From Dryomyza anilis (taxonomy: Eukaryota > Arthropoda > Insecta > Diptera > Dryomyzidae): a DNA stretch of 64,000 nucleotides. Position numbers and translations under genes: made by a program. The notes under the pieces were generated by a model. The model saw only the letters and a program-made list of their open reading frames with translations, did no database searches and was not told where the DNA came from. This document shows positions 9,460-22,426 of this stretch, piece after piece; the stretch's first letter is position 1, and every line of letters starts with the position of its first letter. The DNA lies in assembly GCA_951804985.1 (NCBI GenBank), contig OX638132.1:91454696-91518695 (forward strand), in the 5' to 3' direction.

Positions 9460-11161
9460 TAAAACATTGGCTTCGATAAAGATAGTATGTAATTTAAATA
9501 AATCACTTTAATAGTACATCTACCATTTAATAGTTTTCCTAACAAATAATATGGCCATGTAACACAAGTCAAGAACACGATTAAATGTCGCCTTCGTGTG
9601 TTTTGCTAATTTTCCTCGTGTTTTCTGAAATTCTAACCAAAAAAAATTGCACTTAAATAAAACAAAAAAATAATCTAACTCATGCCAAAAATTAAATCAA
9701 ACTCAAGCCAACCGAATTCAATGCAAGCCAAATCCGCTCACGTGAGTAATCCACATGTAAATCCTTAGCAAGTAGCAGTCTTATGACCCAAAAGTAGTTC
9801 GCTGTGTCCCGCTGCGCTTTAGAATTTCCATTCTAATTCCATTCTATGTCACAACCATAGAATGGCCTTAGTAAGCCCACAGTGCAGGCAACTGGTCGTG
9901 GTTTGACGATCGCTGTCAATGGACCACACTTTACCATTCAGTGTCCGGCAAATATACCTGATGACAGGACAGGCACCTCAGACAGGGTCAACGGCGTAAA
10001 CAATGCAGCCAATAAGTAGATCAAATGCAAATTTAAATGTAAAAAATTACAGTGGAACAAAAATATAAAATAATAAAAGTAATAAAAAAAGAAGATATGG
10101 TTCCGTTATGTGTCCCTTATTTGCAGGTAACTTTAAGTTCAACATTTTTACAATTCACACAAAGTACCCAATTTCGTCCTAGGTAATCACATTTTATTGC
10201 ATTTTTCATTCAGAAAATGCAATATTGAAAAAAGGATTGACATCCAAACGAAAAAAAGGTTTTGATTAACGGATTTATATTTTATACAGAAAAGGTCTGT
10301 GTATACCAGTTCCATATTACAGTTACGGTTTCGATCTCGGCATTTGTATTAACCTGAGGCATATTGTTGGCATTTTTAGAATTTTTCAAGCATATTTACG
10401 GAAAACACACATATATAGGAACGTTTTTGGGAAGCTTATAGCGAGTTACCAAATTTTATGGACATTTTATGGCAGGTTCCCTTTTTTTTTTTTTTTGGTT
10501 CGGCCAGAAAATAACAGCTTTTGAAACAAACACCACCGCCTTTGATTGCTTTAAATATTCCGAATATTAAGACTATTAAGACTATTTGAAATAAATTTCA
10601 AAATTTTAGAAGTCATGTAACATGAAATAAAAATTTGTGTGACGAGATTTTTACGACATTTTTTCTTTTCGTCGTTCGTTTCGAAATACAGAAAGTGGGT
10701 ATTAATGTTTTTAAAATAGAAATGGGTTATCTGATATGAATTTGAAATATTTTGAATTTTTGCATATGAAAAATACCTTTACACATTTTAAAGTTATTTG
10801 AAGAGTTTTCCAATCTTGTTTAAGATCTTTAACATAGGATTTATACCAGACATATTTTAGAAATTTCGATTATTATTTTCGTTCTAGTATTTTTTATTCA
10901 AAGATTGAAAGCCGAAGAAATTACTCTTTAGATTTTGTTTTTTTTACCATTATTACAATTACGGCTTTGTTTTAAAGTTTTACAATGAATGGTATCGGAT
11001 TTATAGTACAGTTTATAGTACGTTTTATAACGAATCGATTTCGAATTCAAAATTCAGTTTCGGTTTTTCTAGCAGTTGTTGTACTGATTATTCACAAACA
11101 CTTATCACAATAAAAACTTGCCATGGAAATCGACATTAGTCAAAAATAAAAAGAATAGTAC
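9460..11161. other. Intergenic DNA, nothing recognised
   Basis: Mostly AT-rich. 9740-10020 is less AT-rich and non-repetitive but without a credible frame. A T18 tract lies near 10481-10497. Confidence 0.4.
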
Positions 11162-11790
11162 TCCTGTCTGCCTTTCGATTCTATATCGCTTCGAGTCAGT
11201 TTCAAGGTTAGAGTAATTCATTCAATCTCGGTTACGATTCTCGTATTTATTTATCGTACTACAATTCATTCTAAGATGTACGCAGATATCGTAACGAGAT
11301 AATGAAGTGTTCTTTTTACGCGAATTATTTCTAAATCATACCGATAGATAACCTCAATACGTATTAAAGTACACAAACCAATCAAATCTATACAACGAGA
11401 ATGGTATGATAAAACATGCTATATTGTTCAGAAATCTCCGAATATTTGGGGATAAAACTTCGGTTACGAGATTTAGACAAAAGAAATTTTAAAATTCACA
11501 AAAAAATGATTAAAAACATCTTTATTACACCACTTAATAAAACTGATTACACATGTTCACAAAAATTGTAAAATTCAAATTTACTGATTATAAAATTTTT
11601 TAAAAATTTAAATTAAATTGTAAAGAATGTCTTTATTTGATATAAATTCGAAACATTATAATGAAAACATGAATTCGAGAAAGAAAAAAAAACTTGATCC
11701 GAATAACAACGATATAGTAAATTGTTCTCGGAGTGAGTTCGAAAACTATTTGAGACATCGAAAAGCTTCGAGACATGGCAGACTGGGAAC
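11162..11790. mobile_element. TCGA-rich element (family E) with inverted ends
   Basis: Left end CCTGTCTGCCTTTCGATTC, and near 11755-11790 the inverted relative AAGCTTCGAGACATGGCAGACTGGG. The interior is rich in TCGA and TCGATAACG-type words. A 72-codon frame at 11627-11845 runs out of it and is not recognised. Related ends occur at 16575-16605 and 18655-18700. Superfamily not assigned. Confidence 0.4.
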
Positions 11791-14700
11791 CAAGCCTGAT
11801 ATATATTCGAACAAATTTCGTTTAAAGTTCGATCTCGTGACTTAATTGCATCTAATTTTGAACATTTTTTTTATGACTAATTTTATGACAAAATACGATA
11901 CTTAAATATTTATCACATTATTTTCGCTATATTTTCTGAAGCAATCTTGAATTTTGATTATTTCTCTTTTGGTTATCGATTTCATAAAATTACTACCATA
12001 TTGGTCTAATTATCGATATCGCTACGGAAAAGTGATCGATACCGTGTGAATTCTACTTTATTTCGCATTGATTTTGTAATGATATTGAAGCGAATCAGTT
12101 TATATCCGGATTTACATATGGATTTTTTCTCATTTACGGTTTTATAAACAAAATTTCTTCAAACGGTTATCAGTTTGAGGTTTCTGTAGGTTTTATTCAA
12201 ATTATTTATCTGCCATTGTCGATTTGAAATTTCAATAAAATATTTTTGTTATTTCAATTTTTGTTTTTTCACTTGTGCCTTAATGGAAAAGTTTTTTAAT
12301 TGTACACTAAGAAAAGATTTAATATAAGTTGGCCCTTTATACAGAGTACAGAGTATTGATCTACGCTCAGTTTATCAGAGCAAGTTTAAACTTAGTTCCA
12401 ACGCTTATACAAAAAGTTTATAGTTTCTAATCAAAACGGCCGAATGTCGTTAAAGAGACAGAAAGACAATCTGTATTATGAGTTAATATGAGATTTTAGG
12501 TATTTGTTCGATGCTGTCTATAGACAAAATGAAATTTAGTTTAAACTAAGTTTAATTTAAAAAGGTTTGCTGAAAAACTGGACCTTAAGGGTATAGGTAT
12601 TATAACTAGATATTATAACATTTTTAATATAAACTAAATATAAATATAACTCTAAAAATCTCAAAAATTTAGTCTCCTAATTAAAATTATATATATTTAA
12701 AAGTGTAAAATATTATATATTAGAAAATAAAAAAAAACTCTAAGTTCCACTGTATCTTTATTATGTGCAGAATTCTCTTGACCTATTGCACTTAATATTT
12801 GAAATTTTATTTAATTTGTCGTGAAACACGCTTTACGGATTATGACGGATTTACCGTCGGTCGACCAAGTGATCCTTTCGTTGATCGTCGATCGTTCGAC
12901 ATTCTGACCGAATGCGAATGCATAGGATCTATCTATTCCCTGTAAAATATCGCTTCTGTTTTTCTCATTCATCGCAACACAAACGATTTTTGCACTCAAT
13001 CATATGCCATTCAATGAAAATCCTCACTAAAACTTAAGTGTTTTGTGGGTTTTCGTTGTTACACTTCTCAGGTTTTGTGCTCAAAGTCAAATGCAAATTG
13101 AAATGTTCCATTGGTATTAATGGATTTGTTTTGCGAAAACCTTTTCACACTTATTCAGTGCACAAACGATTCATTGAAGAACAGTAACTATTTTGCTGAA
13201 GAAAAAAATCATGATCAGCATGGCAAAATGAATGAATGGCCAACCAAAAAAAAAAAAAAAAAAACTTTTTACTTTCGTCTACAACTCCTGCAGAGTAATT
13301 ATGCTGCAAAGGTGCAAAAATCCAACCGAAAAATTATTGTTGACCTAACAATGCTTTATGCTGATGAAGGATATAGAATGCCGCCTGTGGGCACAGTCAT
13401 CGTCTAACGCTTATAACGTCATCTCATCGCATCGCTGGAATATCCGTTAAGTAGATTTGTTAAGACCTACCTTAGATGCCAACCCACCACAATAGGTTAT
13501 ATGTCAACGAGTATCAGAAAATATATTCAACGATTTAAATGTGTAATCGGTTCATACAGTTTATACCTACTTTGGTGCCAATTCCAGTAATTTAAAGACA
13601 TTATGTTCTTCTTTTAAATTTTGAATGTAGTTATTTGGTTCATCGATGTCAATAATTCAGGGGGTCATTCTTTGACTCAAAAAAAATAAGAAAATGTAAA
13701 ATAATTTTGCACCGAGTTTAAGATACTTAATAAATGCATATTACCTAGTCAAGAAAATTGGTTATAAAGTATAATCTGTTGGTAAATGAATATTTTCAAA
13801 TGAATATTTTTCATTTGTTCATGTTTTAGACAATTGAATTACCTTTCCAATTGTATATCACATCATAGAACCTCATGATATCATCCTTTATTAAAATGTA
13901 CATAACGTTGATATTTACAAAAATAAAAATACAAACTTGGACTTGGCATAGATTTTATCAATTTCGTTACGGTTCACCCAATTTTTTTTCAAATTTATTA
14001 TGATAGACCAGTTCATTCTCAGTATTTTGTTACTGAGTTTTTGACATCGATAAACCAAACACCCTGTATATATCGTAGACAACACTTAAGCATATTGCTC
14101 CATTCCATTCATTGGGTAGAATAATAATATTATTGGATAAAGAAATAGAGTAATCTTAACAGAAATATAATTAGAACTAGGTGAGAGTTATCTCGAATTG
14201 GTTTCCATGGACTGGTAGAGAAAGACAACGACTACCCAAAGATAACATTTAGGTTATATAGATTAATGCTTTAATTGGAATCTCTTCGTTTAATTGGGAT
14301 CTCTTCGTTTAATGAGTACCACGAGGCGGTAAACGTAATTTGAAACGAATGTAGTTATATTTTGAGACTGTTATGTGTCAGTAAATTGGCAAAATGTGAA
14401 AAGTAAAATTATACATATATGGCATATATATATTTCTTTTGGTCATTCGTTTGCAATACCCAGAAGGAGACGTAGTCGTTATGAAAAGTATATATATATT
14501 ATTTGTCAGCGTCACATCTTCAGCTGTATAGTATATCAGTCTGTATGTTAATATCATGGTTAATATTATAGGTTTATAGGGAAATGAATTGAAAACTTAT
14601 GCTAACTGGTATGGAAAAATAGGCGTGATCGGTTGACGTTCATAAACCTCCCAGTGGGTGTATCAAAAAATACATCGAAATTGAAATAAGGAAAACTTTT

Positions 14701-14937
14701 TTAGGCAAAATGGTATATTTATACACGTAGTTTCCTTTTATCTCCAAGGTTTTTTCCATTTATTGATGCTCTCCAAATAATACAATTTTTCGAGGCCCTC
14801 AGAAATTATTATTTTATCGATGACCTCTTTATTAGATCAAATCTCTTACCACTGAGTAAATTCTTCAAGTTTGGAAACAGGAAATAGTCGCAGAGGATTA
14901 AATCTGGAGTATATACGTGATAAGGGAGCAATTCAAA
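11791..14937. other. Intergenic DNA with an unrecognised less AT-rich stretch
   Basis: 11800-12070 continues the TCGAT-rich repeat character. 12810-13430 is less AT-rich and holds frames at 12811-12999 (-) and 13111-13407 (+), neither recognised; a long A run interrupts the second. No splice-consistent gene model could be built. The rest is AT-rich with no recognised element. Confidence 0.35.
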
Positions 14938-15075
14938 CACAGAAAAAAATGTACATCATATTGATGAATTACGTTCTTTAAATTAAAGAGCCATTCATAA
15001 TATTAATGACTAACGACATCACGTTATGAATGCGATCATAAATATGATGAAGTGTGAAAACCTCATAAACGTCTG
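14938..15075. mobile_element. MITE family B, partial copy
   Basis: Starts CACAGAAAAAAATGTACATC followed by ATATTGATGAATT. It keeps the CATTCATAATATTAATGAC block and breaks off at about 15075 without the opposite end. Confidence 0.65.
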
Positions 15076-15128
15076 AGAGATCTGTGCGAAAGTTTCGGTG
15101 AGTTCCTTTGAAATACAATTCTTGACAA

Positions 15129-15955
15129 GCACAGAAAAAAAAAAATCTTCAATATGATGAATTTATTCATAAATATTATGAATTTTGTCACCAACTACCA
15201 AATTCATCATATTGATACCACCGTTCATTTAATGACATATTAATGAATGCAATCATTATATATATGAACAAAATATTTATTACAATGAATTTGATGAATT
15301 TGTCATATTGATGAATTTGTTCATAATATTTTTTCAAAAAAAAAAATAGTTGTAAAAATGTTATTTAAAAAATAACAGTAAAAAATTTGAAAAAAAATTA
15401 TCGGAAAAAATTTTTCGACAAAAAAATTGTTCCGAAAAAAGTATTTTCGAAAAAAAATAAAATTTGAAAAAAAAAAATTTAAAGAAAATTTTTCAAAAAC
15501 ATTTTTTTTCTAAAAAAAAGATTTTTTTTTTAAATATAACTATTTATTAATAAAAAGTTGTATTTATAAATAAAAATATTATTAAACATTTTACTATGCC
15601 TTGCTCGATATGCATATTATATAAGAAATAACATACAAGAACTACTTGAGAACTGAGAAGTACGCCAAATAATGAGCGAAAAAAAATATTTTGATAAAAA
15701 TTTGGTTTAACGAACGTCCTTCAATATGAAGAACATATATGTTGTATTTTATATTTTGGTTCTTTAATATGAACCAATACAGTTCAGCATATTGAAAAAC
15801 ACTATTTCGACCGTTACGAAGCGTTCTTCATATTTATTATAGCATTCATAACATTGATGTCGTTAGTCATTAATTTTATGAATGGTTCTTCAATACAATG
15901 AATCATGGTTTGAAGAACGGAATTCATCAATATGATGTACATTTTTTTTCTGTGA
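15129..15955 (-). mobile_element. MITE family B, long copy
   Basis: Begins CACAGAAAAAAAAAAATCTT and ends GATGTACATTTTTTTTCTGTG, with repeated TTCATCATATTGAT motifs. The same landmarks occur in the opposite order at 21538-22144, including TTGCTCGATATGCAT and a CTACTTGAGAACTGAGAAGT stretch. About 15340-15540 is a low-complexity A/T tract (runs of A with TTTTTCGAAAAA) not shared by the other copy. Non-coding. Confidence 0.65.
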
Positions 15956-16374
15956 GCAAAATATTTGATTTGAGGAGGCAAAGTCATCGGTTTTAAATTT
16001 CAGAATTTATTATCATTGTGTACCTCACTTAGCCAATTTTATTTATTTTTATAATTCTAAATCTCAAATAATTTATTTTTGCAAGCACAATGACAAAAAG
16101 AGCGTTTATAAATTAATAGTCAGTGTCGATTTTTGTTATTTATTGTTTGAAGTTTCGATTTTGGTTTCAATTAGTTAACTGGAGATGTCGGTAATCAAAT
16201 TATATGAACCATCTTTTTTTTAAAATTTCGAGTATTTTAATGTTTTCAACCCTTAATGAAATTTCAAACCCGTAGTCTCGATATTGCAATGAAAATGTTG
16301 CGAGATGCCGAAGAAGTCAGTTATCACACTGCTATTATATAAAAATTCCTATCAATGCTGTCGTTTGGTAACAA

Positions 16375-16605
16375 ACATATCGAAACGCAAACTGTTCGAA
16401 ACTAATATTATAAAACTCTAGAAATAAATTCGATATATCGAATTTCTTTAAAAACTAGAATCGATATAATAACGAATCGATAGAATTTATATAACTCATA
16501 GCGACAAGTAAATACACAACTATTTCAAAATTGAGATCGAATTCGAAAATTATTCGAGGAATCAGGTGGCTCCGAGACGTGGTATACTGTGACACTAAAA
16601 GTCAA
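16375..16605. repeat. TCGA-rich family E fragment
   Basis: Dense TCGATAT/ATCGAAT words, ending in GGCTCCGAGACGTGGTATACTG, a diverged version of the family E right end near 11770. Only one end is recognised. Confidence 0.35.
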
Positions 16606-16633
16606 AACGTAGTTTTCAAAAAGCGTAAGGTAA

Positions 16634-17240
16634 AGGGTTTTTCAACAGGGACGCTACAAAAGTAGAGCGACAGGGACAGCAAACGACGCCATATTTCTTT
16701 CCATATCTCTTTTGACATTTCTCTTCAGTAAGGTTTGCCATTTCATGATGGAAAGATATACGAGCCGAGTCGAAATTATTAAAATTTACTACCTAAATTC
16801 AAAGTCAGTGGCCTCAACGTTAAGAGCGCTACGACCAATTTATGGTCGTTATAATCGTCCTAGCAGATCAACAATTGAGCGTCTAGTGGAAAAATTTGAA
16901 TCCACAGGCACAGTACAAAATGTTCCCGTGCCAGTGAGACAAAGAAGTGCCCGTAGTGTCGAGAATATTGCTACCGTTGAGGCTTCAGTTGGAGAAAGCC
17001 CAAATGTGTCAAAGTTGTTGCTCAGCCCAATTCACGAACACACGTCGTTCTCAAGCGTTGGGCATCTCTGTGACGTCCTTGTGGTGAATTTTGCGTAAAA
17101 ATCTTGGCCTACATCCTTACAAAATCAAATTGACGCAAGTACTGAAGCCGCTTGACCACCAAAAGCGTCGTATGTTCGTGAATTGGGCTGAGCAACAACT
17201 CAAAAATGATTGAAAAACCCTATTCTTATTGAAAAACCCT
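16634..17240 (+). mobile_element. Short mariner/Tc1-superfamily element with broken transposase
   Basis: Inverted ends AGGGTTTTTCAA (16634-16645) and TTGAAAAACCCT, the latter present twice (17210-17221 and 17229-17240). Between them lies the N-terminal third of a transposase and nothing of its catalytic core, so this is an internally deleted, non-autonomous copy. The doubled right end could be a deletion junction or a duplication. Confidence 0.8.
16746..17212 (+). pseudogene. Mariner-type transposase N-terminal fragment
   Basis: From 16746 the frame reads MMERYTSRVEIIKIYY, then RALRPIYGRYNRPSRSTIERL, then ENIATVEASVGESPNVS. This is the helix-turn-helix DNA-binding half seen in insect mariner-type transposases of the ERYTSRQRAEIVKIYYEN class. 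The frame is then broken by an inserted inverted segment (about 17013-17045). It resumes in another frame as RSQALGISVTSLW, an in-frame stop, then ILRKNLGLHPYKIKLTQ and KPLDHQKRRMFVNWAEQQLKND, then stop. The first catalytic Asp block that should follow is missing. Cannot be functional. Confidence 0.85.
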
Positions 17241-17900
17241 ATTTAACAATTTATGATCAATAAGAACAATATTAGGATGTAAATTATTTACTTAATCGAA
17301 ATTGTGATATACATTTTAAGATCATAAATATTATATAGTAGTAGAAATTGTGATGTCGCAATGTGAAGTCAATGAAATCGACACTTTTTTATGGACTAAG
17401 TGGCTGTGGATTACAAAAAATTTTGTGGAAACTACAAAATTTATAAGAACTCAAACCAACTACAGCGAAGAAAGAAAAGGTTTCCAACAATAAATGCCTT
17501 TTAGAAGTGCACATTTTTCCCTAATTCTGATGTCAAAATTATTTGATTGATGCATCAATTCTGATAAAAATAAGAGCTGAAGTGGCTCGTGTGATGTTAC
17601 GCTCGTGTGATTTTCATTGCATCCAACAATTGTGCAATTTTAAGGCAAAAAACACAAATAATAACACAAAAAACAGATATTTTTTGATATCGTAGTCAGA
17701 TGAATATGACTGATTAGATGACGGATCGATATTTATGACAAGGCGCAATGTGTCACAAATTGGGAATTTTTATGTTTATACTCTAAACTGGGGCAGGATG
17801 TGATACACTTTTAATATGTGTACCACACTATATTAAATTCTGCTATTGATTTTTAAATTTCATAAAATATATTTTGTAATTAAAGGGTGTAATACATATT
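17241..17900. other. AT-rich intergenic DNA, nothing recognised
   Basis: No open frame or recognised repeat end. Confidence 0.45.
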
Positions 17901-18520
17901 TTTCTTTCGTACAAATTTGCGACACCTCATACTGAATGTTCCCACAAAACCGAATAAATAGAATTGTGTAAAATATGTTGGGTACATGATGTCTGGTCTA
18001 AAGTAAACACAAAGCAATGGCGGCACACGTTAGAAGTAAACGCCGCATGGTGCTGCAGCGACACCGACACCTTAACAATTTTAAGGACTTTCCCAATTGA
18101 TCCTGTTTGATTCGGCGTGTCAGATGTTATTATTATTAGTTGGTCTTTTTTTTGTGTTTTTTGTGACACAGCCAAGTAATGCTGCCGCATCGCTTCGCCT
18201 TTACAAGTTGCCGACGTGCAATTGACAAACTGCAATTTTGACGAATTTACCTGTTGACACCATAAAAAGGCGATATTGCCAATAATCGACATATCCAGAC
18301 AATGGCTCCCTGATGATCGTTTGTGTGCAACTACTTCAGATTCACATGCGGACAATGGAACTTGTGACTTTCGATCGGAACAAGTCTGACGAGATGACAA
18401 CTCAATACAAATTTATACTATTCGTTCTTCGGGTCGACCCATATTTCAGCGGCTACATTAAAGGCAGTGTAAACAAATTGACAAAGGTGCAATTCGTAGA
18501 ATATTTCTTTATTAATTAGT
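17901..18520. other. Less AT-rich unique island with opposing open frames
   Basis: A 157-codon frame on - (17927-18400) overlaps a 68-codon frame on + (18313-18519). The - protein is Cys/Ser/Thr-rich with no motif I recognise, no signal peptide and no clear hydrophobic segment. The stretch is non-repetitive and less AT-rich than its flanks. It could be an exon, a conserved non-coding element or chance. I do not call a gene. Confidence 0.25.
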
Positions 18521-18654
18521 TTAATTATATTATGAAGCTATTCTTAAAATTGTGTTTTGCGATTTCACTCTCAGTAGAAGAAATATTTCTACTATAAGAC
18601 TAAGTGGAATTAGTTTGACGTGTATTGTTTAAAAAATTTTTAAGTTATCCTCTA

Positions 18655-19060
18655 TCCCAGCCTGCCATGTCTCGGAGACCTTCGATGCCTCGAAGCTTCC
18701 TCGAATAACTTCGATAAAAAAAAGTTCGATCTCGTTGCATTCTCGACTCTAATTTTTAAAAATTTTCGTACATTCAAATTGTTTGGCAAGATACAATATT
18801 TAAACATATATCAAATCGATATCATAATATTTTTCGCAGCAATATCGAACTTTGATTACTTTTTTCTTCGATATCGTTCCGATTTCGAACAATTTCTCGT
18901 ATCGAGAAAACTCCGACAGAACGTTTCGATATCTTCCTACTATCTAGGTCCAATTTGACGCTCGATATCGTTACGAGAACGGGTTCGAAATCGTGTGATT
19001 TATCCATCTACTTCATTGATCTCGTAACGATATCGATACGAATGGCATATTGGGATATAT
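18655..19060. repeat. TCGA-rich family E fragment
   Basis: Begins CAGCCTGCCATGTCTCGGAG, an inverted relative of the right end near 11770. It continues with AAAGTTCGATCTCGT and ATCAAATCGATATCATAAT, matching 11830-12060 in order. No opposite end seen. Confidence 0.45.
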
Positions 19061-19297
19061 TATATTTTCAGATAAATATCGCCTGAAAATTTTAAATTAA
19101 TTTCTCAAAACTAACTATGGTGGATCTATAATTTAGTAGAGTATTAAAAGGTAAAGATTTATAAATGAAATCCTATTATTAATAAAATTTAATTTTTTGA
19201 AATATAATATACATTTTAGATTGGAAATATCAAGCTTGATCTCGTAAAAGAAAATTCGTATGGTTTTAACCGAATGAGTCTGTTTGTTACAAATAAC

Positions 19298-19410
19298 ACA
19301 GAAAGAAATTCTTCAATATGATGATTTATTCATAAATATTATGAATTTTTTCACCAACTACCAGATTCATCACATGGAAGATTTTATTCATTAAATTGCA
19401 ATTTAATGTT
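19298..19410. mobile_element. MITE family B, end fragment
   Basis: CACAGAAAGAAATTCTTCAA, then ATTCATAAATATTATGAATTT and CACCAACTACCAGATTCATC, as at the left end of 15129-15955. Confidence 0.6.
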
Positions 19411-19899
19411 TTTAATGTTCAATATGATGTTTTCAAATTTCCACACAAAAATTTGTCTTCATTTACACATAAATATTTATAATTCATATGTGGTTTATGT
19501 TATTTCTGGTCAGTTTTTCAGTTCTAGTTGTACTTCGTTTGTGGTTTAAACTTAGTTAGACTTAGAATAGAATTTTTCAGTGAATTTCATTTGTCGTTTA
19601 AACTTAGTTTAAACGACCGATGTTGAAGCGTTAAACTTCGTTTAAACTTTGAAGAGGAAATAGTGGAAATTATTTTGCACTTTATACTATAGCCTCTCAA
19701 TATTTTTCTAATATCTTAAATAATAATCATTAAATTTTTCTGAAACATTTATTTAATTAATTTATTTATAAAATTTTTAATTGACATTATATCAGAAGTA
19801 AAAATCTAGAGACTTTTTTGTGATTAGCCAACGGTGTCATATTTATTGACTTGATCTATTTACATTTTAAACTATAAAATATTATTTTGAAAAAAATGT

Positions 19900-20386
19900 A
19901 TATGGGCCATTCCACACCAAATCGACCAAATCAAGTTAATTTTTAGATTTCACTTTTTCGATTTAAATGAAATTTGGGCAACTGATAAAGCTTATTGAGA
20001 TATGTATTGAAATATGCACTATCCACTACTTCCAGAGATACAGTGCTTCAAAGTTACAAAAAATGGGCCAAAAATCACTTTTCTATGGTTGTTATATTTC
20101 AATATCTCTTAAAGTAGAAATGATCCGTTGATGGCTCGTTTTAAAGCTAATAGAACATTAAAGCTAATAGAACATTTCTACTTTAAGAGATATTGAAATA
20201 TAAACAACCATAGAAAAGTGATTTTTGGACCATTTTTTGTAACTCTGGAAATAGTGGCCTAAAAAAAATAAAAAAAAATTGGTCAATGCATATCTCAATA
20301 AACTTTATCAGCTGCCCAAATTTCATTGAAATCGAAGAAGGTGAGTTCCAACCGCTGGTCGATTTGCTGTGGAATGGCCCATATAT
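19900..20386. mobile_element. Foldback MITE with arms of about 220 bp
   Basis: The left arm (19900-20122) begins ATATGGGCCATTCCACACC. The right arm (20173-20386) is its reverse complement and ends GTGGAATGGCCCATATAT. The arms share long near-identical stretches, for example AAATCACTTTTCTATGGTTG and ATTTCAATATCTCTTAAAG. The right arm carries an A/T-rich replacement at about 20255-20280. The short centre holds a direct duplication of AAAGCTAATAGAACATT. No coding capacity; superfamily not assigned. Confidence 0.85.
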
Positions 20387-20534
20387 ATACAAAAAATTCA
20401 AAATAAATAAATTGTCAAAAAAAAGTTTTTATTATGATTAAAAAAAAATCGAAAAAAAAATAGTAAAAAATTAATTAAAAAAAAAACGAGTTGGGAAAGT
20501 TAGGTCACATGGGTAAGTTCGGTCACATGGGGCG

Positions 20535-21102
20535 GACTTTTATAGTCGGTCGGGCCCGACTATGGAACACCCTATCCTGTTGGATATATTAGTAGTATAA
20601 TTTGGTGGGAACATTTTTAATAATTTACGACTAAAATTTCCACTACAAAAAATCGGTAAAAAATGAAAAAAATACAAAGTGGGCGGATCACGCCCATTTT
20701 TGAAACATATATTTTTAGGCGAATTCTAACAATATGTTTTAAATTTTATAAATATATATCTATTACTTTTCGAGTTATTGGTTCCCAAAAAGTTATATAT
20801 AAGTGACTTGTATGTGAGGTGGGCGTGTCCGTTTAGCGATTTGGTTCATTTTCAAACTCAGAACCATTTTTTGGCTAAAACATATTGAAACAAAATTTCA
20901 TCGCATTCTGACAAGTATTTTTCAAGTTATTCTGTATCCGGTCGGACAGCAAGACAGACAGACGGACATGGCTAAACGGACTCGGGTAGTTATGCTGATC
21001 AAGAATATATATACTTTTCCATACCGGACACGCCTCCAAAGGGGCGTTACAATATCTGCACAAACTTAATATACCCTGTACCTCATAGGTGTAGGGTATA
21101 AA
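20535..21102 (+). mobile_element. Dispersed repeat with ATATATACTTT module and GTAGGGTATA end
   Basis: Starts with the hairpin ATAGTCGGTCGGGCCCGACTAT and ends ACCTCATAGGTGTAGGGTATA, itself paired with TATACCCTGTACCTCATAGG just upstream. It contains AGACAGACGGACATGGCTAA, GATCAAGAATATATATACTT and CCAAAGGGGCGTTACAATAT. A homologous copy lies at 41580-42013. Similar ATATATACTTT...GGGTATA modules are, to my recollection, common in fly interspersed repeats. No protein; family not assigned. Confidence 0.65.
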
Positions 21103-21339
21103 AATTCAAAAAAATGTGTCTAAAAAAAATTGAAAAAAACTTTTTCATACCATTGATGTTGTGTACATTCAGAAAAAAACATTCCTAAAATAAAAATTTG
21201 GATTGTTAAAACATTGTATTGTGACATGTAATTGTGAGTAAATCATAAATATCTCTATTCTTGATTTAAGTACTTCACGTTGTTGGGAACGTTTTAACCC
21301 ACATAAATTCTTGAATCAAAGTATAAATTGTTCACATTA

Positions 21340-21443
21340 CAATTTCCTTTTGCAGTTATGAATAATATGAATCGTTCTTCAATACAATGAATCATGATTT
21401 GAAAAACGAATTACATCAATATGAAAATGATTTTATATTCTGT
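21340..21443. mobile_element. MITE family B, end fragment
   Basis: TCTTCAATACAATGAATCAT, then an ATTACATCAATATGA stretch ending TTCTGTG, matching the right end of 15129-15955. Confidence 0.55.
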
Positions 21444-21537
21444 GAATCTCGTTTCTCTAATTTATGTGAATTATTTTCTTTGTGGCCCCTGTCGTTCGTT
21501 ATACAATGTCAAACCTACGAGAGTAAAACGTTGTCTT

Positions 21538-22144
21538 GCACAGAAAAAAAAAAGTACATCATATTGATGAATTCCGTTCTTTAAACCATGATTCATTATA
21601 TTGAAGAACCATTCATAATAGTAATGACTAACGGCATCAATCTTATGAATGTTATAAATATGGTAACTGTCGAAAAAGTGTTTTTTAATATGATGAACTG
21701 TATGTGAAGAATACGTTTCATCATATTAATTAACAAGAACATAAAATATAAGATATTTTACTTCATATTGAAGAATGCTGTTCATTAAACCGAATTTCAA
21801 TCAAAATATTTAATTTTCGTTCATTTTTCACCGTACTTCTCAGTTCTCAAGTAGTTCTTGTAGGTTATTTCTTATATAATGCTTGCTCGACATGCATAAA
21901 TTGAAGCGTTGGTTTTGATTCCAATTTTCCATTAAAATTTGAGCTTTATTATGCACTTTTCAAATTTGTTTTACAGCTCCTATTACACTATGATGTTCGA
22001 TAGTACAAATAATTTTATTTATATAATGAATGTATTCATCAATATGTCATTTAATAAACTATGGTATCAATATGATGAATCTGGTAGTTTGTGAAAAAAT
22101 TCATAATATTTATGAATAAATTCATCATATTGATGAATTTTTTT
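21538..22144 (+). mobile_element. MITE family B, full-length copy
   Basis: Starts CACAGAAAAAAAAAAGTACA and ends GATGAATTTTTTTCTGTG. Landmarks in order are ACCATGATTCATTATATTGA, ATTCATAATAGTAATGAC, a CTTCTCAGTTCTCAAGTAGT stretch and TTGCTCGACATGCAT. These run opposite to 15129-15955. Non-coding. Confidence 0.7.
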
Positions 22145-22426
22145 CTGTGTGGAAAAGCCTCTTATCCTCCGTTCGTATTTAATATTAAACTGTAGTTCCC
22201 AGCCATGATACAATTACAAGGTGAAGTATCCGAGAACACCTCTCACAAATTTTCTTATCCCATATAACATTTTGACATAAGCAAGGGATGTTTGACAGTA
22301 TCCTCAAAAGAACAAGAAATCTAATACTTCTACCTTGTTATTGTATCATGGTTCCCACTATTTCAGTATAAATATTACACGCACAGCCTAAATTGGAATA
22401 GATACCCAAATTGGAATAATAGACGT

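Noticed and set aside
17927..18400. 157-codon frame on -
   Set aside because: No recognisable motif; overlapping + frame; no signal of a gene around it. Kept only as an unexplained island.
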